This document shows, piece by piece, positions 34,690 through 45,478 of a stretch of DNA of 64,000 bases. Under the pieces are notes generated by a model. That model saw nothing but the letters and a program-made list of their open reading frames with translations. It had not been told where the DNA came from and did not search any database. Position numbers and translations under genes: made by a program. Numbering within the stretch: the first letter of the stretch is position 1; every line of letters starts with the position of its first letter. Origin of the DNA: Uloborus plumipes (taxonomy: Eukaryota; Arthropoda; Arachnida; Araneae; Uloboridae); contig JAXGGA010002259.1 in NCBI GenBank assembly GCA_038373865.1, positions 62,001 to 126,000 of the forward strand. Direction: 5' to 3'.

Positions 34690-34839
34690 GGTTTCTTCCT
34701 GGGAAATTTTTTCGAATTTATTTTCTTAAAAATGCATTTTAGACGATCTTTGGTAATGTTATGGGAGAAGATGTTTGAGGGCCCTCTTCCATCCATTTTT
34801 CGATATCGAAACATTAAAAACTCAATTATTATCTCTGTA

Positions 34840-35100
34840 CTAGCTGCCAGGGCAGCTAGATTAGCTTCCTGCGGCATGTTGATGCATAATGTCCTCCTCT
34901 CTAACTTTTACCTCATTCTGAAGTTATATTATTTGATAGAATTTTATGTTCATTTGATTTCAAGACATACCACGCACGTGGCCCAGCGCTGCACGGGCAC
35001 TTCGTGCCTTGAAAGTAGTGGAGAAAATTTCACAAAAATTACTCCCCGCCAAGGCGGCTCTCTAAAAGGCGCCGTAGCGCCTTTTCTTTTTTCTTGCATC
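34840..35100 (-). repeat. Structured dispersed repeat family Z, copy 2 (inverted)
   Basis: Reverse-orientation copy of 19596-19801. It has the hairpin CTAGCTGCCAGGGCAGCTAG (34840-34859), then GCTTCCTGCGGCATG, CTCTAACTTTTACCTCAT and ACATACCACGCACGTGGCC. It ends with GGCGCCGTAGCGCCTTTT near 35065-35085. This copy retains an extra GC-rich segment with CACGGGCACTTCGTGCCTTG. Confidence 0.65.
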
Positions 35101-35469
35101 AAAAAATCATTCAAATTATTGAGATGTTGCACGGACACTTGGCGCCTTCAAGATGGTGAGGAAAGTTTCAGTAAGTTCAGCTCGCTCAAAGGAAAGAAGC
35201 AGTCATAGATACCAGGGATCGCGCTAAGGATTTTAAGCTGTTAGCCAGTAAATTAGCAAATTTCAAAAGTATTAGCCAAACTTCGAGAGTTTTAATCAAA
35301 GAATTTTAATTATTTGTTTTTTTAAATGTAATACATATATTTTTCCCCAAGTGAAAAATTTCTGACAATTTTCCATTCGCTAATACTTTAGCCAAATCAG
35401 AAATTTTTTTCGCCGAATTTTCTATTTTATCGCATTTGGCGAGGTGGCGAATGCTTAGCGCGGTCCCTG

Positions 35470-35648
35470 GATACTCAGTTTTTAATATAAGTAGATGGCT
35501 TTTCAACTAATTTATATTTCAGAAAACTACAAGTAGCTAGCGAAAAAAGTACTATGTACTTATTCCGCTTATGAGTTTCATGTTTGATTTAGTTAAGCCT
35601 TCATTCAAAATTATCGTTATCATTGTTATTACTGAACCACGTTTTGTA
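35470..35648 (+). repeat. Dispersed repeat family, copy 2
   Basis: Contains the 25-base block identical to 2909-2933, then the ATGAGTTTCATGTTTGATT…GCCTTCATTCAAAATT block matching about 2650-2690. It abuts the 3' end of the LINE segment that begins near 35650. Confidence 0.55.
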
Positions 35649-35649
35649 T

Positions 35650-36334
35650 AAAATGAAATGAAAGAGCAATGAAGGCTTAACAAAGCCAAGCACTGCAACC
35701 AGAGGTCTATTGTACTAAACCTCAAACAGAAGTCTTAAAACAGACCAGTAGCTGAAACAAAGTTCAACAAACACCTAATGGGAATATCATGAATCTCCCA
35801 AGGTTCGAGCAAGTGACGACCTAGGTGTTCAAACCTATAGGCAGAGTACACTTTACAATCACACAAAATGTGTGTAGCAGTCTCCTCGTGAGCAAGGCAG
35901 CCCCTACAAGTAGGATCATTAGTAATACCCATAATAGTAAGGTGCCGCTTTAAAGTACAATGACCAGTAAGAAGACCAATAGCCTTCCTAACACTATTCC
36001 TATTCAAACTTAAGAGTTCTTTTGTCCTGATACTAGGGCAACCTCTATTAAGTTCTTTTGTCTGACGCTGTCTATGCATGTTACGCCAGTTATGGTACTG
36101 TTTTTTCTTCAGGATATCAAAAACAGCAGTCCTAATAAGATTCTTTGAAACTCCAATAGCTGACTCAGGGCCAACAAAAGATGTATCAGAACCTTTTCTA
36201 GCAAGATGATCAGCCATTTCATTACCTTCCACACCTGAGTGCCCAGGTACCCAGCAGAGAGTGATCTTATTCGTCTCTGCAAGAGTGCAAAGCATGTTCA
36301 TTCCCAGACAATGTGGGATGTCATGACAGCCCCC
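35650..36334 (-). pseudogene. R1/Jockey-like LINE, 3' segment: RNase H end and zinc tail
   Basis: Reads MNMLCTLAETNKITLCWVPG with HSGVEGNEMADHLARKG (last part of RNase H, with catalytic-site His and Asp). A spacer follows, and then the C-terminal CRGCLAHEETATHILCDC zinc-binding block common to R1/Jockey LINEs, stopping at 35735. A short 3' UTR continues to about 35650. About 200 codons are uninterrupted. The upstream part continues at 39690 after a 3.36-kb insertion. Confidence 0.88.
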
Positions 36335-36497
36335 AAAGCAGAATACTTAGTGATGTTCTGCGACTCAAAATTTGTTGCCCAAAATTGTTCTGCAAGATAG
36401 ATTTATACATTATATATTTACCGTCAAAATGTTACCAAAAAGTGTTTTCTCATTTTTACATATAATATACACATAATATATGCATCATGAAATCGAC

Positions 36498-36690
36498 TGT
36501 AACAGAGTGGACATCCAACAGTTCAAATTAACTACCATAGGAAAAGACTGAGGCTCACCCAGGTTGTTGACAACATAATTCAAGGTAGCAAGCTAATCAC
36601 GGCAGTTATATTATCTATATTTTTTAAAAAATATATCAGATTGAATGCAATTGTTTATTTATTTCCAAAAGGCTTGTAACAGAGTGGACA
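36498..36690 (+). repeat. Paired TGTAACAGAGTGGACA motifs (element d)
   Basis: Exact copies at 36498-36513 and 36675-36690, 177 bp apart in the same orientation. Downstream at 37065-37076, GAATGACCCATA is the complement of TATGGGTCATTC, matching the end sequence of the other iterated-motif elements. A left end was not found, so this is probably a truncated copy nested in element H. Confidence 0.7.
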
Positions 36691-38019
36691 ATTCAAAACA
36701 TAGAAAAACATAGAATAGTGTTTTTTGGCGAATTTTGTTTCATTTGCGTAATAAACTGCAGAAATGGTGTTAGAAGCATCTTTTGCACTGCAGTATCATT
36801 TATTTTGTTGTTACATTTCAGTTTAATTTTAAATCATATTGAAAATTCTAGCAATTTGAAGCTGGGACGCGTCATTTTCTCCTTCTTCTGACAAAGATAA
36901 TTTTTGTTGTGTCCTTTCTAAATGGAATATACCGAATCAATTGATACTTGATGGCACAAAATTAAATGGAGAACCAATAAAAAATACACTTAATGTGTGA
37001 GAGTTTTTAATATTGATTTAAAAATATTTTAAAGTCTCGGACATGATTTGTACCATTTTCGTTGGAATGACCCATATGCTTGCGTACTTACATGCTGTCT
37101 TTGTGTGTGTGTGTTTTTTTTTTTTTAAGAACTGAAATAGAGAGAGTCGCGAAATTATTTGCACTGTTGTCCGCCTTCGACGAATGTTTCAAGTCATCAA
37201 AGATCACCAGAAAAGAAGTTGTAATACCTCTTTCTTTGGGCCACACCAGATTTACTCATAGACATCTGTTTTGCCCTTACGTAACACACGTAATGTCAAT
37301 CAGACAGTATTGCATATACAATGGAGATTGCCTCGCGATTGTCCAAATTTCAATCGTATTTGTTTCAGGTTCTTTAGTCATTTTCATCCTTCTTTGAAAG
37401 ACTTGTTAGGGAAATTGTTCCTTCTTCAGCAGTTTGGATTTCTGTTTTTTACTATTTAAAATTTAAAACTTCATTCATGTGTTGATTTCAGCAAAAAATT
37501 TCTTAATTCTACAGGCTCTTTCTTTTAACACCTTTACTTTTAAACAATTGTTTGGCTCAGTATAGCCTATTAAGGCTTTTATGCCAAAAATCCAACCAAA
37601 TCAACTTAATTTTTTAATACCATGGTAAAGACAATAATTATTTTTTTAATTTGTTTCATTTTTCTATAAAGAGTTTGAATTAGAAAGATTTCATAAGTTT
37701 GCAAATACTTCTTGCTTTATTTTCATTAATTCATATTTTAAATGATTTAGTTTAGCAAATATATTTATAATTATGTTATTAATGCTTACTATATATATAC
37801 CTTCATCATCGGTTCAGAAATTCAGTTAAAAAAACTCAAGTTCAAAAATTTCAAGCTCGGCATTGGGACGTTAACTAATTTCCAGATCGCAGAACAAATG
37901 TTAAAAAACATTTTTCCGATTGGGGGGGGGGGGGCTTGGATTACACCTATTTTCCTAATTTTAGCCTGAAGTTAATTGTTTCAAATATAATTACTTCGTC
38001 CCCGCTATTCTCCCAAACG

Positions 38020-39570
38020 GAAAAATTGTTTTAAAATAATTTGAATGACTATTTTTACTTCAAGCTCCGTCAGAAATTCTGCGGCCAAAATGTGAAATCC
38101 TGAAAAACTTGAAAGGAGACTCCTCTCCCCCTCCACCCCGCGTTTCTCTTACGCGAAAAAATTGTTTTAAACATCATTTGAACAAGTTATTTTCACTGCG
38201 AGTTCCGTAAGTGTAATTCTGCTGCAATATGTGAAAAGCTGCAGAACTTTAAACAAAGCTTTGCCTCCGCGATTCTCTCACCGGAAAATTGTTTTTAATA
38301 CAATCTGAATAACTAATTTGCGGTCAAAATGATAAGGCCCTCAGAACTACAGACGTAGCTTGTGTCCCCTCCGTTCTTCCGCAGGAAAAATTATTTGAAA
38401 TCTTAATTTGTTCTGTAAGATTCGTCACAGCAGTTCTGCGGTCAAAACGCAAAGAGAACTTCAAGCGAACACCCCCCCCGCCATTTATTGATGAGTAACG
38501 ATTTATTGTTTCAAAGAAAATTTGAAAAGCTAATTTGTTCTGGAAGTTTCGTTGCTGACATTCTGTGGCCAAAATGTGAAAGCCAGTAGAACTTTGAACG
38601 AAGCCTGCGCCCCTCAATTCTCTCAACTGGAAGAGTTAATAGTTTTAAACATCATTTGAATAACTAATATGCACTGCAAGTTTCGTCTCTGAAGTTCTGC
38701 GGCCAAAATGTGAAAGATCGCGAAACTTTAAGCGAGTACCCCCCCCCCCTCCCGCGATTCTCTCACGAGGAAAAAATGTTTTCAACATTGTCGAATACCT
38801 AATTTGTACACAAGTTTCGTCACTGAAGTTCTGCGGATAAAATGTGTAGTCCCACAGAATTTCAAATGAAGCCCGTTTTCCCGCGATTCTTTAACACGGA
38901 AGAATTAATTGTTTAAAACATAATTTGAATAACTATACTTTGTACTGCAAGTTTCGTCACTGAAGTTCTGTAGTTAAAATTTGTAGGCCCCCGCAGAACT
39001 TCAAACGAGTCCCGCTCCCTGCGACTCTTTAACGTGGAAGAATTAATTGTTTTAAACATAATTTGAAAAACTATTTGTACTACACGCTTCGTCACTGAAG
39101 TTCTGCGGCCAAAATGTGAAAGCCCGAAGAATTTCAAGCGAAGCTTGTGTCCCCGCGATTCCCTCGTGAGGAAACATGGTTTAGAAAAACAGTGTCGTCA
39201 CTGAAGTTCTGCGGATAAAATGTGAAGACCTGCAGAACTTCAATTGAAAATCTGCTCCCCGGCGACTCTCTTGCGAAAAAATTGTTTCAAACATAATTTG
39301 AAGAACTGATTTGTGTACCTACCGCAAGCTTCGTCACTTAAGATCTGCTGCCAAAATGTGAAGGCTCGCAGAATTTCAGACTAAGTTTACATTCCCGCGA
39401 TTTTCATGCGGGAAAAAATAATCGTTGGAAACATTATTTGAATAACGAATGTGTACTGCAAGTTTCGTAGCTAAAAATCTGCGGCCCAAATAAGAAGGAC
39501 TGCAGAACTTCAAACGAAGCCTGCGCAAGTGTCATCACTGAAGTTCTGCGGAAAAACAGAAAGATCCTCA
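38020..39570 (+). repeat. Tandem array of about 13 units of roughly 100-140 bp
   Basis: Each unit contains GTTCTGCGGCCAAAATGTGA followed by CGCAGAACTTC (an internal inverted repeat around the TTCTGCGG core). A GCGATTCTCTCACG block, then TTGTTTTAAACATAATTTGA and GTACTGCAAGTTTCGTCACT, complete it. Cores lie near 38080, 38214, 38311, 38430, 38560, 38693, 38827, 38965, 39100, 39208, 39343, 39476 and 39542. Units are diverged. Frames through it are not genes. Confidence 0.85.
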
Positions 39571-39689
39571 GAAGCTCAAGTTTAGTCGTCCGTTTTTTTT
39601 TTTTGGTTGCTTAATTTTGAATACAATTGTTCTGCAGCCCCGATGTCTGTTCTGCTACGTACGTCGCCGATTTAGCAGTATTCTGCTTT

Positions 39690-40800
39690 CGGGATGACAG
39701 CTTTATTTAATGCCTTTAAGGCAGCTTGACTATCAGAGCAGATGTGAACACATTTTCCCCTGTAGCCCCGGTTCAAGCAAATAATGCAGCACATCAAGAT
39801 GGCGAAAATCTCAACCTGAAAGACAGAGGTGAATCTACCCAAGGGGCATGAGTATTCAATGCCATCGCTAGGACAAAACTCCCCAGATCCAGTGCTCTCG
39901 TTCATCTCTGAACCATCGGTGTACCAGAGAGTGCAAATCTTATTGTGATATAAAGGTACATCTCTCCTGTCACACCTAGAGGCAAAAATCACTTGATAAG
40001 ACCTGTCAAAAGCATATTTCCTAAGCATATAATCGTTAGGCAAGCCAGAAAGAGGATGTCTAAGTATATCCTCATCAAAATTCTTCCAGGAAAGATATCC
40101 AGAATAGGACTTCCAGAGACCTAAATGCTTTAGCCTGTCCATGTACAGAAAAGCTTCTGCTTCAACCTGCATAGTGCATATGAAGGGCGCATAAGCCCAA
40201 GAGTAGTTCCAGTGCTGCAGTGGGTGTGGTCCTGATATTTAAAGTCATGGCTATACAGACCATCCTCTGTAGCTTGTTTAATTCTGTTTTTGCAACGTCC
40301 AGGTTGCCTCTTGACCACCAAACAATGGACCCGTATGTAATGATGGGACAGATGACCATCTTATAGATCCAGTAGACAGCCCAGGACTAAGCCCTCAGGT
40401 TCTACCAATGGCCCTCTTACAGGACCAAAAGACTTTACTAGCCTTAGACAGGCTGTAAGTAAAGTGCTTTTTCCAGTTCATCTTGGAGTCAAAGTACATA
40501 CCAAGATACTTAACTTCATCAGAGCAGCTGAGAGTCTGCCCAAAGAAATTGATATTAACTACCTGGATTGCTCTCTTAGATGTAAAAGCAACCATAGTTG
40601 TCTTTTGAGGGTTTACAGCAAGACCTTTAGTATGACACCATTTTTCACACATTTTAATCCTCGTGATAAGATGGAAGAGATAGTGTCGATGAACTTACCT
40701 CTGGCCACAATAACAACATCATAGCATAGCCGATGCAAGCAAGGCCAGAAGTAGTAATGCTTTCAAGCAGTGAATCAACAACTAGACACCAGAGGATAGG
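39690..40800 (-). pseudogene. R1/Jockey-like LINE segment: RT palm to RNase H start
   Basis: Starting at 40800 on the - strand: WCLVVDSLLESI, then the palm motif. It should read YADD but reads GGC TAT GCT ATGAT (40714-40731), one base short, breaking the frame in the catalytic site. Then come GLAVNPQKTTMVAFTSK, VKYLGMYFDSKMNWKKH, thumb sequence, PIITYGSIVWW, and RNase H start WYTDGSEMNESTGSG through CSDSQAALKALNKAVIP. Further frameshifts occur near 40390 and 40180. It joins to 35650-36334 (3') and to 44869 (5'). Confidence 0.9.
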
Positions 40801-41298
40801 TATAGGTGCAGACTAGCGGTCGCCACTCACCAGCTGGCTACCAAAATTTTTCTATGGCGACCAGAAATATCGAGGCTGATCGCCACCGGTTGACCAAAGA
40901 AAAAAAAACTTCCTGATCCAAAATTATGGCTTTCATTGTGTGCCTCAAATCAGTTTTCCCGGCTGTAGTAGTCACTCTAGGGTGTGACGTCATTAATTGG
41001 CCTGGGAGAAAAGTTAAAAGGTTGCCCCTCTCCTCGCCAATTCGCTGACTGCCTTCGTTTGATGCGCGGAACTAGCTGCACGTGGCTCATACGCAGGGGG
41101 CATGGAAAAACCGGTGCGTTTCTACAAACCCGATCGCGATCCCCGAACCCAATTAAGGTCAGCTGGTGAACTCGCAGTATCTGGCGAGGGGAAAAGTTAT
41201 TATCCAATCCAGTTTTGGAAGACTTTCTGTTTTTTAGCCTACTTTCCCGTTAAAAATAAAAGAGACGAAAAAAGCATTAAAATTGGCTTAATGCATCT

Positions 41299-41373
41299 AA
41301 AAAATGTCGCCAAGTCCAAAAAATATCGCCAAGTCCAAAAAATATCGCCAAGTTCAAAAAATATCGCCAAGTA
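41299..41373 (+). repeat. 18-19-bp minisatellite, about 4 copies
   Basis: Tandem copies of AAAAAATATCGCCAAGTCC with one- or two-base changes, inside element E. Confidence 0.9.
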
Positions 41374-41496
41374 AAAAAAAGTAAAAAAGAAACAAAAAAA
41401 TGAAATAAATATCGAAAAATTAAAAATTTGAAAGTAGGGTATTGAGATGGGGAATTTGTGTGTCGGTCGGTCGGTCTGTCGGTCTGTCTGTCCCCC

Positions 41497-42375
41497 CCTA
41501 ATAACTTTTGAATGAACATTCCGATTTGGACAAACTTTTTTTTTGTTGGAAAGATCTCGGCAAGTACAGCTCATTCCCATATTTGATTTTTTGATTTGAA
41601 CAATTTTTGGTTCAATTTTGAGCCGTTCAAACAACCGGTCCCGCGATACTAACTTTTGAATGAACAGTCCGATTTGAACAAACTTTTTTTTGTTCGAAAG
41701 GTCTTTTCAAAGATACTTCATTCCCGTATCTACATTTTCGATTTGAACAATTTTTCGTTCAACATTGAACCGTTCAAGCAACCTTTCCCCACCTAATAAC
41801 TTTTAAGTGAACCGTCCGAATTCAATAAAGTTTTTTTTGCTCGAAAGATCTCGGCAAGGATACTTCATCCCCGTTTTTAAATTTCCGATTTGAACAATTT
41901 TTCGTTCAACATTGAACCGTTCAAACAAGCTCTCACCCCTAATAACTTTTGAGTGAACCGTCCGATTAAAACAAACTATTTTTTGTTCGAAAGATCTCGG
42001 CAAGGATACTTTATCCCCGTTTTTAAATTTCCGATTTGAACAATTTTTCGTTCAACATTGAACCGTTCAAACAAGCTCTCACACCTAATAACTTTTGAAT
42101 GAACAGTCCGATTTAAACAAATTTTTTTTTGTTCAAAAGATCTCAGCAAGGATGCTTCATTACCGTATTTAAATTTTCAGTTTGGACATTTTTTTTTGTT
42201 CAACATTGAACTGTTCAAACAACCTTTCCCCACCTAATAACTTTTAAGTGAACCGTCCGAATTGAATAAACTGTTTTTTGTTCGAAAGATCTCGGAGAGT
42301 CTCATTCCTATATTTCACTTTTCAATTTGAACCGTTTTTCGTTCAATGATGAACCGTTCAGAAAACATTTTAACA
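41497..42375 (+). repeat. Six tandem copies of a roughly 148-bp unit
   Basis: Unit starts TAATAACTTTTGAATGAACM at 41500, 41647, 41796, 41940, 42087 and 42236 (spacing 144-149). Each unit contains TGTTCGAAAGATCTCGGCAA and GAACAATTTTTCGTTCAACA, and then TGAACCGTTCAAACAA. GAACCGTTC-type palindromes recur. It lies inside element E. Confidence 0.9.
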
Positions 42376-43128
42376 TGAGCGCCTACGGAGAAATTTAAAT
42401 TGAATGTTGATTCTGAACTTTAAGGCGGATTTCCTTCAAACTAACTTTGTAAGAAAATGGTTTTGATAAATAATGTATTGTAAAGTACTTTTTTGAATAA
42501 TCGTCTGTGAGGACTCTGATTCCGACTCCGACTCCGCAAACATGGCGGAAATGCAGGCTCAGAAAAAATGACTGACTGGGCAGACGATTTTTTGTTTATT
42601 TATTTATTTGTTTTGTTTAATTTATTATTATTTTTTTTTATCAGACGATTTTTTTGTTAACAAAAATTTTTCATTCACAAGAGCATTTTATTCCTTATTT
42701 ATATTTAACAACTGGCAACGGATTAAAAATGAAATTCAAGACATTTTATTAACGAACGAGTTTTTTTTTTTCTTTCTTTGATAAAATGTGTTTTGAAGTT
42801 CTTTGTACTTTTATTTTATTTATTTTTTTTTCTTTTGAAAACGATTGTGGAATTTTTCTACGGAAGAACTATAGCAGTTACATTCTTTTAAAGGTGCGAC
42901 AAAACTTTATTGACTCGTTTATTTACTTTTTATGTGTCTATTTTATCTGATGAGAGGGGTATATTTTGCTTTTATAAATCAGCTTTAAGTGCAAAAAGAT
43001 ATGTTTGACATAATTTTTAGTTTTAGATAATCAAGAGAATATTGATCAGATGCTACAATGCCTATGTCGATGTACGGGAAAGTAGGCTCGTTTAGTTCTT
43101 GACAGAACTTCTTGTTTAATGAGTGAAA

Positions 43129-43220
43129 ATGACTATTCGAGGTAGCGCTAAGAGATTAAAATTGGATCCATCGTCCAAGACTGTACTTCAGTTTTTTAAA
43201 CCGAAAACAACCAGTAGCAA
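43129..43220 (+). pseudogene. Possible first coding exon of a hAT-type transposase
   Basis: ATG begins 30 codons, MTIRGSAKRLKLDPSSKTVL followed by QFFKPKTTSS, then AA|GTTTTTT as a plausible donor. A short basic N-terminus ending in a hydrophobic-FF-basic motif, loosely like a PCNA-binding peptide, is common at the start of several hAT-derived proteins. No downstream exon could be matched, so the remaining transposase is lost or unrecognisable. It could be a chance frame. Confidence 0.35.
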
Positions 43221-43799
43221 GTTTTTTTTTTCTCTTTTATAATGAAACAATCTTTTTGGAAGATTTATTTTAAACGTGGGATGCATGAAACATGACACCA
43301 AAATAAGTAATTTTCATGCTGAATAATAGGCTATCAATTCCAAATTACTTACGTGCCCTATTTACACCTGTTCATGTGAAAGGTCATTACTCAATATTTT
43401 AATTTTTTGAAGCATTTTACAACGTTCTGGCTTGATTTAAAGTAAAATTAGTCATCTAAAAACTAAGCATCGCTATTTTCCAATTTTAGTGACGGCTTCG
43501 ATCGATGTACTTGAAGAAATTTTAAATAAATTATTCCAAACTTTTATTTCAGAATTATTTAAAATATGTATTGTATATTCGGCAGCGGTGTCATAATCAT
43601 ATTTTTAACTTTGATTACCCGTCAATTGTCATAAATTACGAAGTAAGAGCTTTTCTAACTATGAAATTCGTAAAATTAGCTCGAGTTCCAACACTTGTGC
43701 TTGAAAACCTTAAAAAATATTTGATTGCTAATATGGTAAGGCTTGAATTCCTTAGGAAGTAGTTGCAGGTGCGAATTCATTGATGAAATTTTCAGCACA

Positions 43800-44470
43800 T
43801 GTGCACTTGAAAAGAAACTCGCCGCGTGGCAATTGTTGCATTAACACGTGCTTCGGGAAAATTGCTTCCACTATCTCTTTTGCATCTTGCGATTATTTTA
43901 ATATTCGGACAATATTTCGACGTATGCTCCGTTTAGTTGGACATTTCATTTTAATGAATGACTTTAATTGGGAAGCCATATTAACTTTGGAATCGTACTT
44001 CGTGCGAAAAATTGCATCTCGTAATGAAGATTTCAATCCTTTCGCATCTTGTAAATCTTTCGATATTTTTGACAATCCAAAGTTATTTTAACCTAGAATG
44101 TTAGAGATTAGCTTATTTAATATTTAATTTTAGTGAATGAGTTATTTCTGAATCCATGCTTCTTTTGTGATGGTACTTCATGAGGAGCTGCATCTCGTGG
44201 TTGAGATTTCAATATCTTTGCATGTTCATATTTTAATAGTTTGACTATCGGAAGTTATTTTGCCGTACGCTTCATTAGATTTGCTTGTTAATTTTCATGA
44301 ATTTGTTTTTGAAGCCAAGCTAACGTTGAAATCGTACTTCACGGAGAATTGCACGCCGTGCTTGAAATTTCAATCCTTTTGCATCTTGTACATACTTTTA
44401 ATATTTTTGGCTAGAGAAAGTTGTCTTGACCAATGCTATCATAGATTATCTAGTTTTACTATCAATTTCA
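43800..44470 (+). repeat. Degenerate tandem repeat, 160-175-bp unit, shared with element D
   Basis: Units include TGAAATTTCAATCCTTTTGC, ATCTTGTAxATxxTTTTAATA, and GAAGTTATTTTGAC, with starts about 43830, 44005, 44179 and 44340. The same order of blocks occurs three times in 30475-30970. Confidence 0.75.
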
Positions 44471-44868
44471 TGAATTTAGTTATTCATTAGTATTATTATA
44501 AATTAATTGTGGACAATCTGGAGGTATTGGTGGCAGAACAACTAATACATAATCTATTAAGTCTGTTTCTAAAAATCTCTAGATTTGAAGAGGGTACATT
44601 TTTTGCATTTTTCAGTTTTTAAACTGTATCTTTTTTTACAGTTCCCGATTACAATTAAAATGAAGGGGGAAACATGAAAAGTAATGTTTCAATGCAAGTT
44701 GTATACAAAATACATAATTCTTTCATTATGTGCAATAATTCTATGAACAAACTAGTTCATTTTGAAACAGTCAAGTATATTTGGCTACTAAAAACTTGAA
44801 GTGGCTACCAAAGTTTTTGGGGTTGGTAGCCACTGGCTACCAAAGAAAAAAACCAGTCTACACCATTA

Positions 44869-45016
44869 AGGATAGGTGAGAGAACACCACCTTGCGGGCA
44901 TCCAGCATTCGCATGAACAGTAAGATCTGCACCGCTAAGAGCAGCATTAACAAACCTACAACATAACAGATTTTCTATCCAGTTAATAATAGTTATGTCA
45001 ATGTCTTTCCTATTAA
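44869..45016 (-). pseudogene. R1/Jockey-like LINE segment: RT fingers/palm piece
   Basis: Reads RKDIDITIINWIENLLCCRF then ALSGADLTVHANAGCPQGGVLSPIL, the QGGVLSP motif of LINE reverse transcriptase. Its upstream continuation (KALN) lies beyond the TTAA element and the small hAT MITE. The - strand residues after SPIL belong to element E. Confidence 0.9.
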
Positions 45017-45461
45017 CCCCTTCCAGGCTCATTTTATTTCGGGATTACGGATCAAAAAATGTCAATTTTTTTTATGCTTATTTTCATACATACATATCTT
45101 TTTAAACATAATAGCATCATTCGCATGCAACATTTCCTAAAAATAAATGTAAAAATATATATTTAAATAAATGAGTATTTACCTGCAAAGTTGGCTTTCT
45201 GTATGGCAGAAATCATTATACTTTGGATTCGGCGCCTACTCTTATCTTAAATCTACAGCTCAAAACACTGTATAGTTATGTTATCTAGTAGCAACAATAG
45301 TAAATAAAAGCATCCGAAACCATAAAAGGGACATATGAAATAATTCTTGAAAAACTGGTTGTGCAGTGTTAATTTTCACCGTGCCCGAGCTATTACTCGG
45401 GATGAGCCAGAATGGAACATTTCGCTTGCCCGAGTCCAGCTCGGGATAAGCCGGGAAGGGG
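45017..45461. mobile_element. TTAA-flanked MITE in the LINE (445 bp)
   Basis: TTAA at 45013-45016 and 45462-45465. Inverted ends CCCCTTCCAGGCTCAT and GATAAGCCGGGAAGGGG. Internal palindromic CCCGAGCTATTACTCGGGAT and CCGAGTCCAGCTCGGGAT near the right end. piggyBac-type or another TTAA superfamily; no transposase. Confidence 0.88.
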
Positions 45462-45478
45462 TTAAGGGCCTTCAGGAT

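Larger units (their letters stand above)
36335..39689. mobile_element. Insertion in the LINE with 13-bp inverted ends and internal tandem array (element H)
   Basis: AAAGCAGAATACT (36335-36347) and AGTATTCTGCTTT (39677-39689) are exact inverted ends. The flanking LINE reads through in frame (…AVIP|GAVM…) when the insert is removed, and at most one base of target duplication is visible. The right half is a 13-copy tandem array. The left half includes two copies of TGTAACAGAGTGGACA. No transposase frame. The superfamily is undetermined; absence of a target duplication is unusual. Confidence 0.75.
40801..44868. mobile_element. hAT-like 4.07-kb element inserted in the LINE (element E)
   Basis: TATAGGTGCAGACTAG at the left and the complement TAATGGTGTAGACTGG of the right end form imperfect TIRs. 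The 8-bp LINE sequence AGGATAGG is duplicated (40793-40800 and 44869-44876). GGCTACCAAA motifs repeat subterminally at both ends. The interior contains an 18-bp minisatellite, a 148-bp tandem array, a possible transposase first exon at 43129, and 160-175-bp repeats shared with element D. No intact transposase was seen. Eight-base duplication and TA-rGG-type ends support hAT. Confidence 0.85.

Noticed and set aside
38324..39137. Frames in the element H array on the - strand
   Set aside because: They follow the tandem repeat and share repeated peptides; array products only.
36335..39689. A CRISPR-like or regulated repeat array
   Set aside because: Eukaryotic context, units of 100-140 bp with no spacer-repeat alternation, and TIR boundaries inside a LINE.
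41277..41634. Frames of 80 and 131 codons with RQTDRPTDR and YFLDL repeats
   Set aside because: Translations of a GTCGGTC simple repeat and the 18-bp minisatellite in element E.
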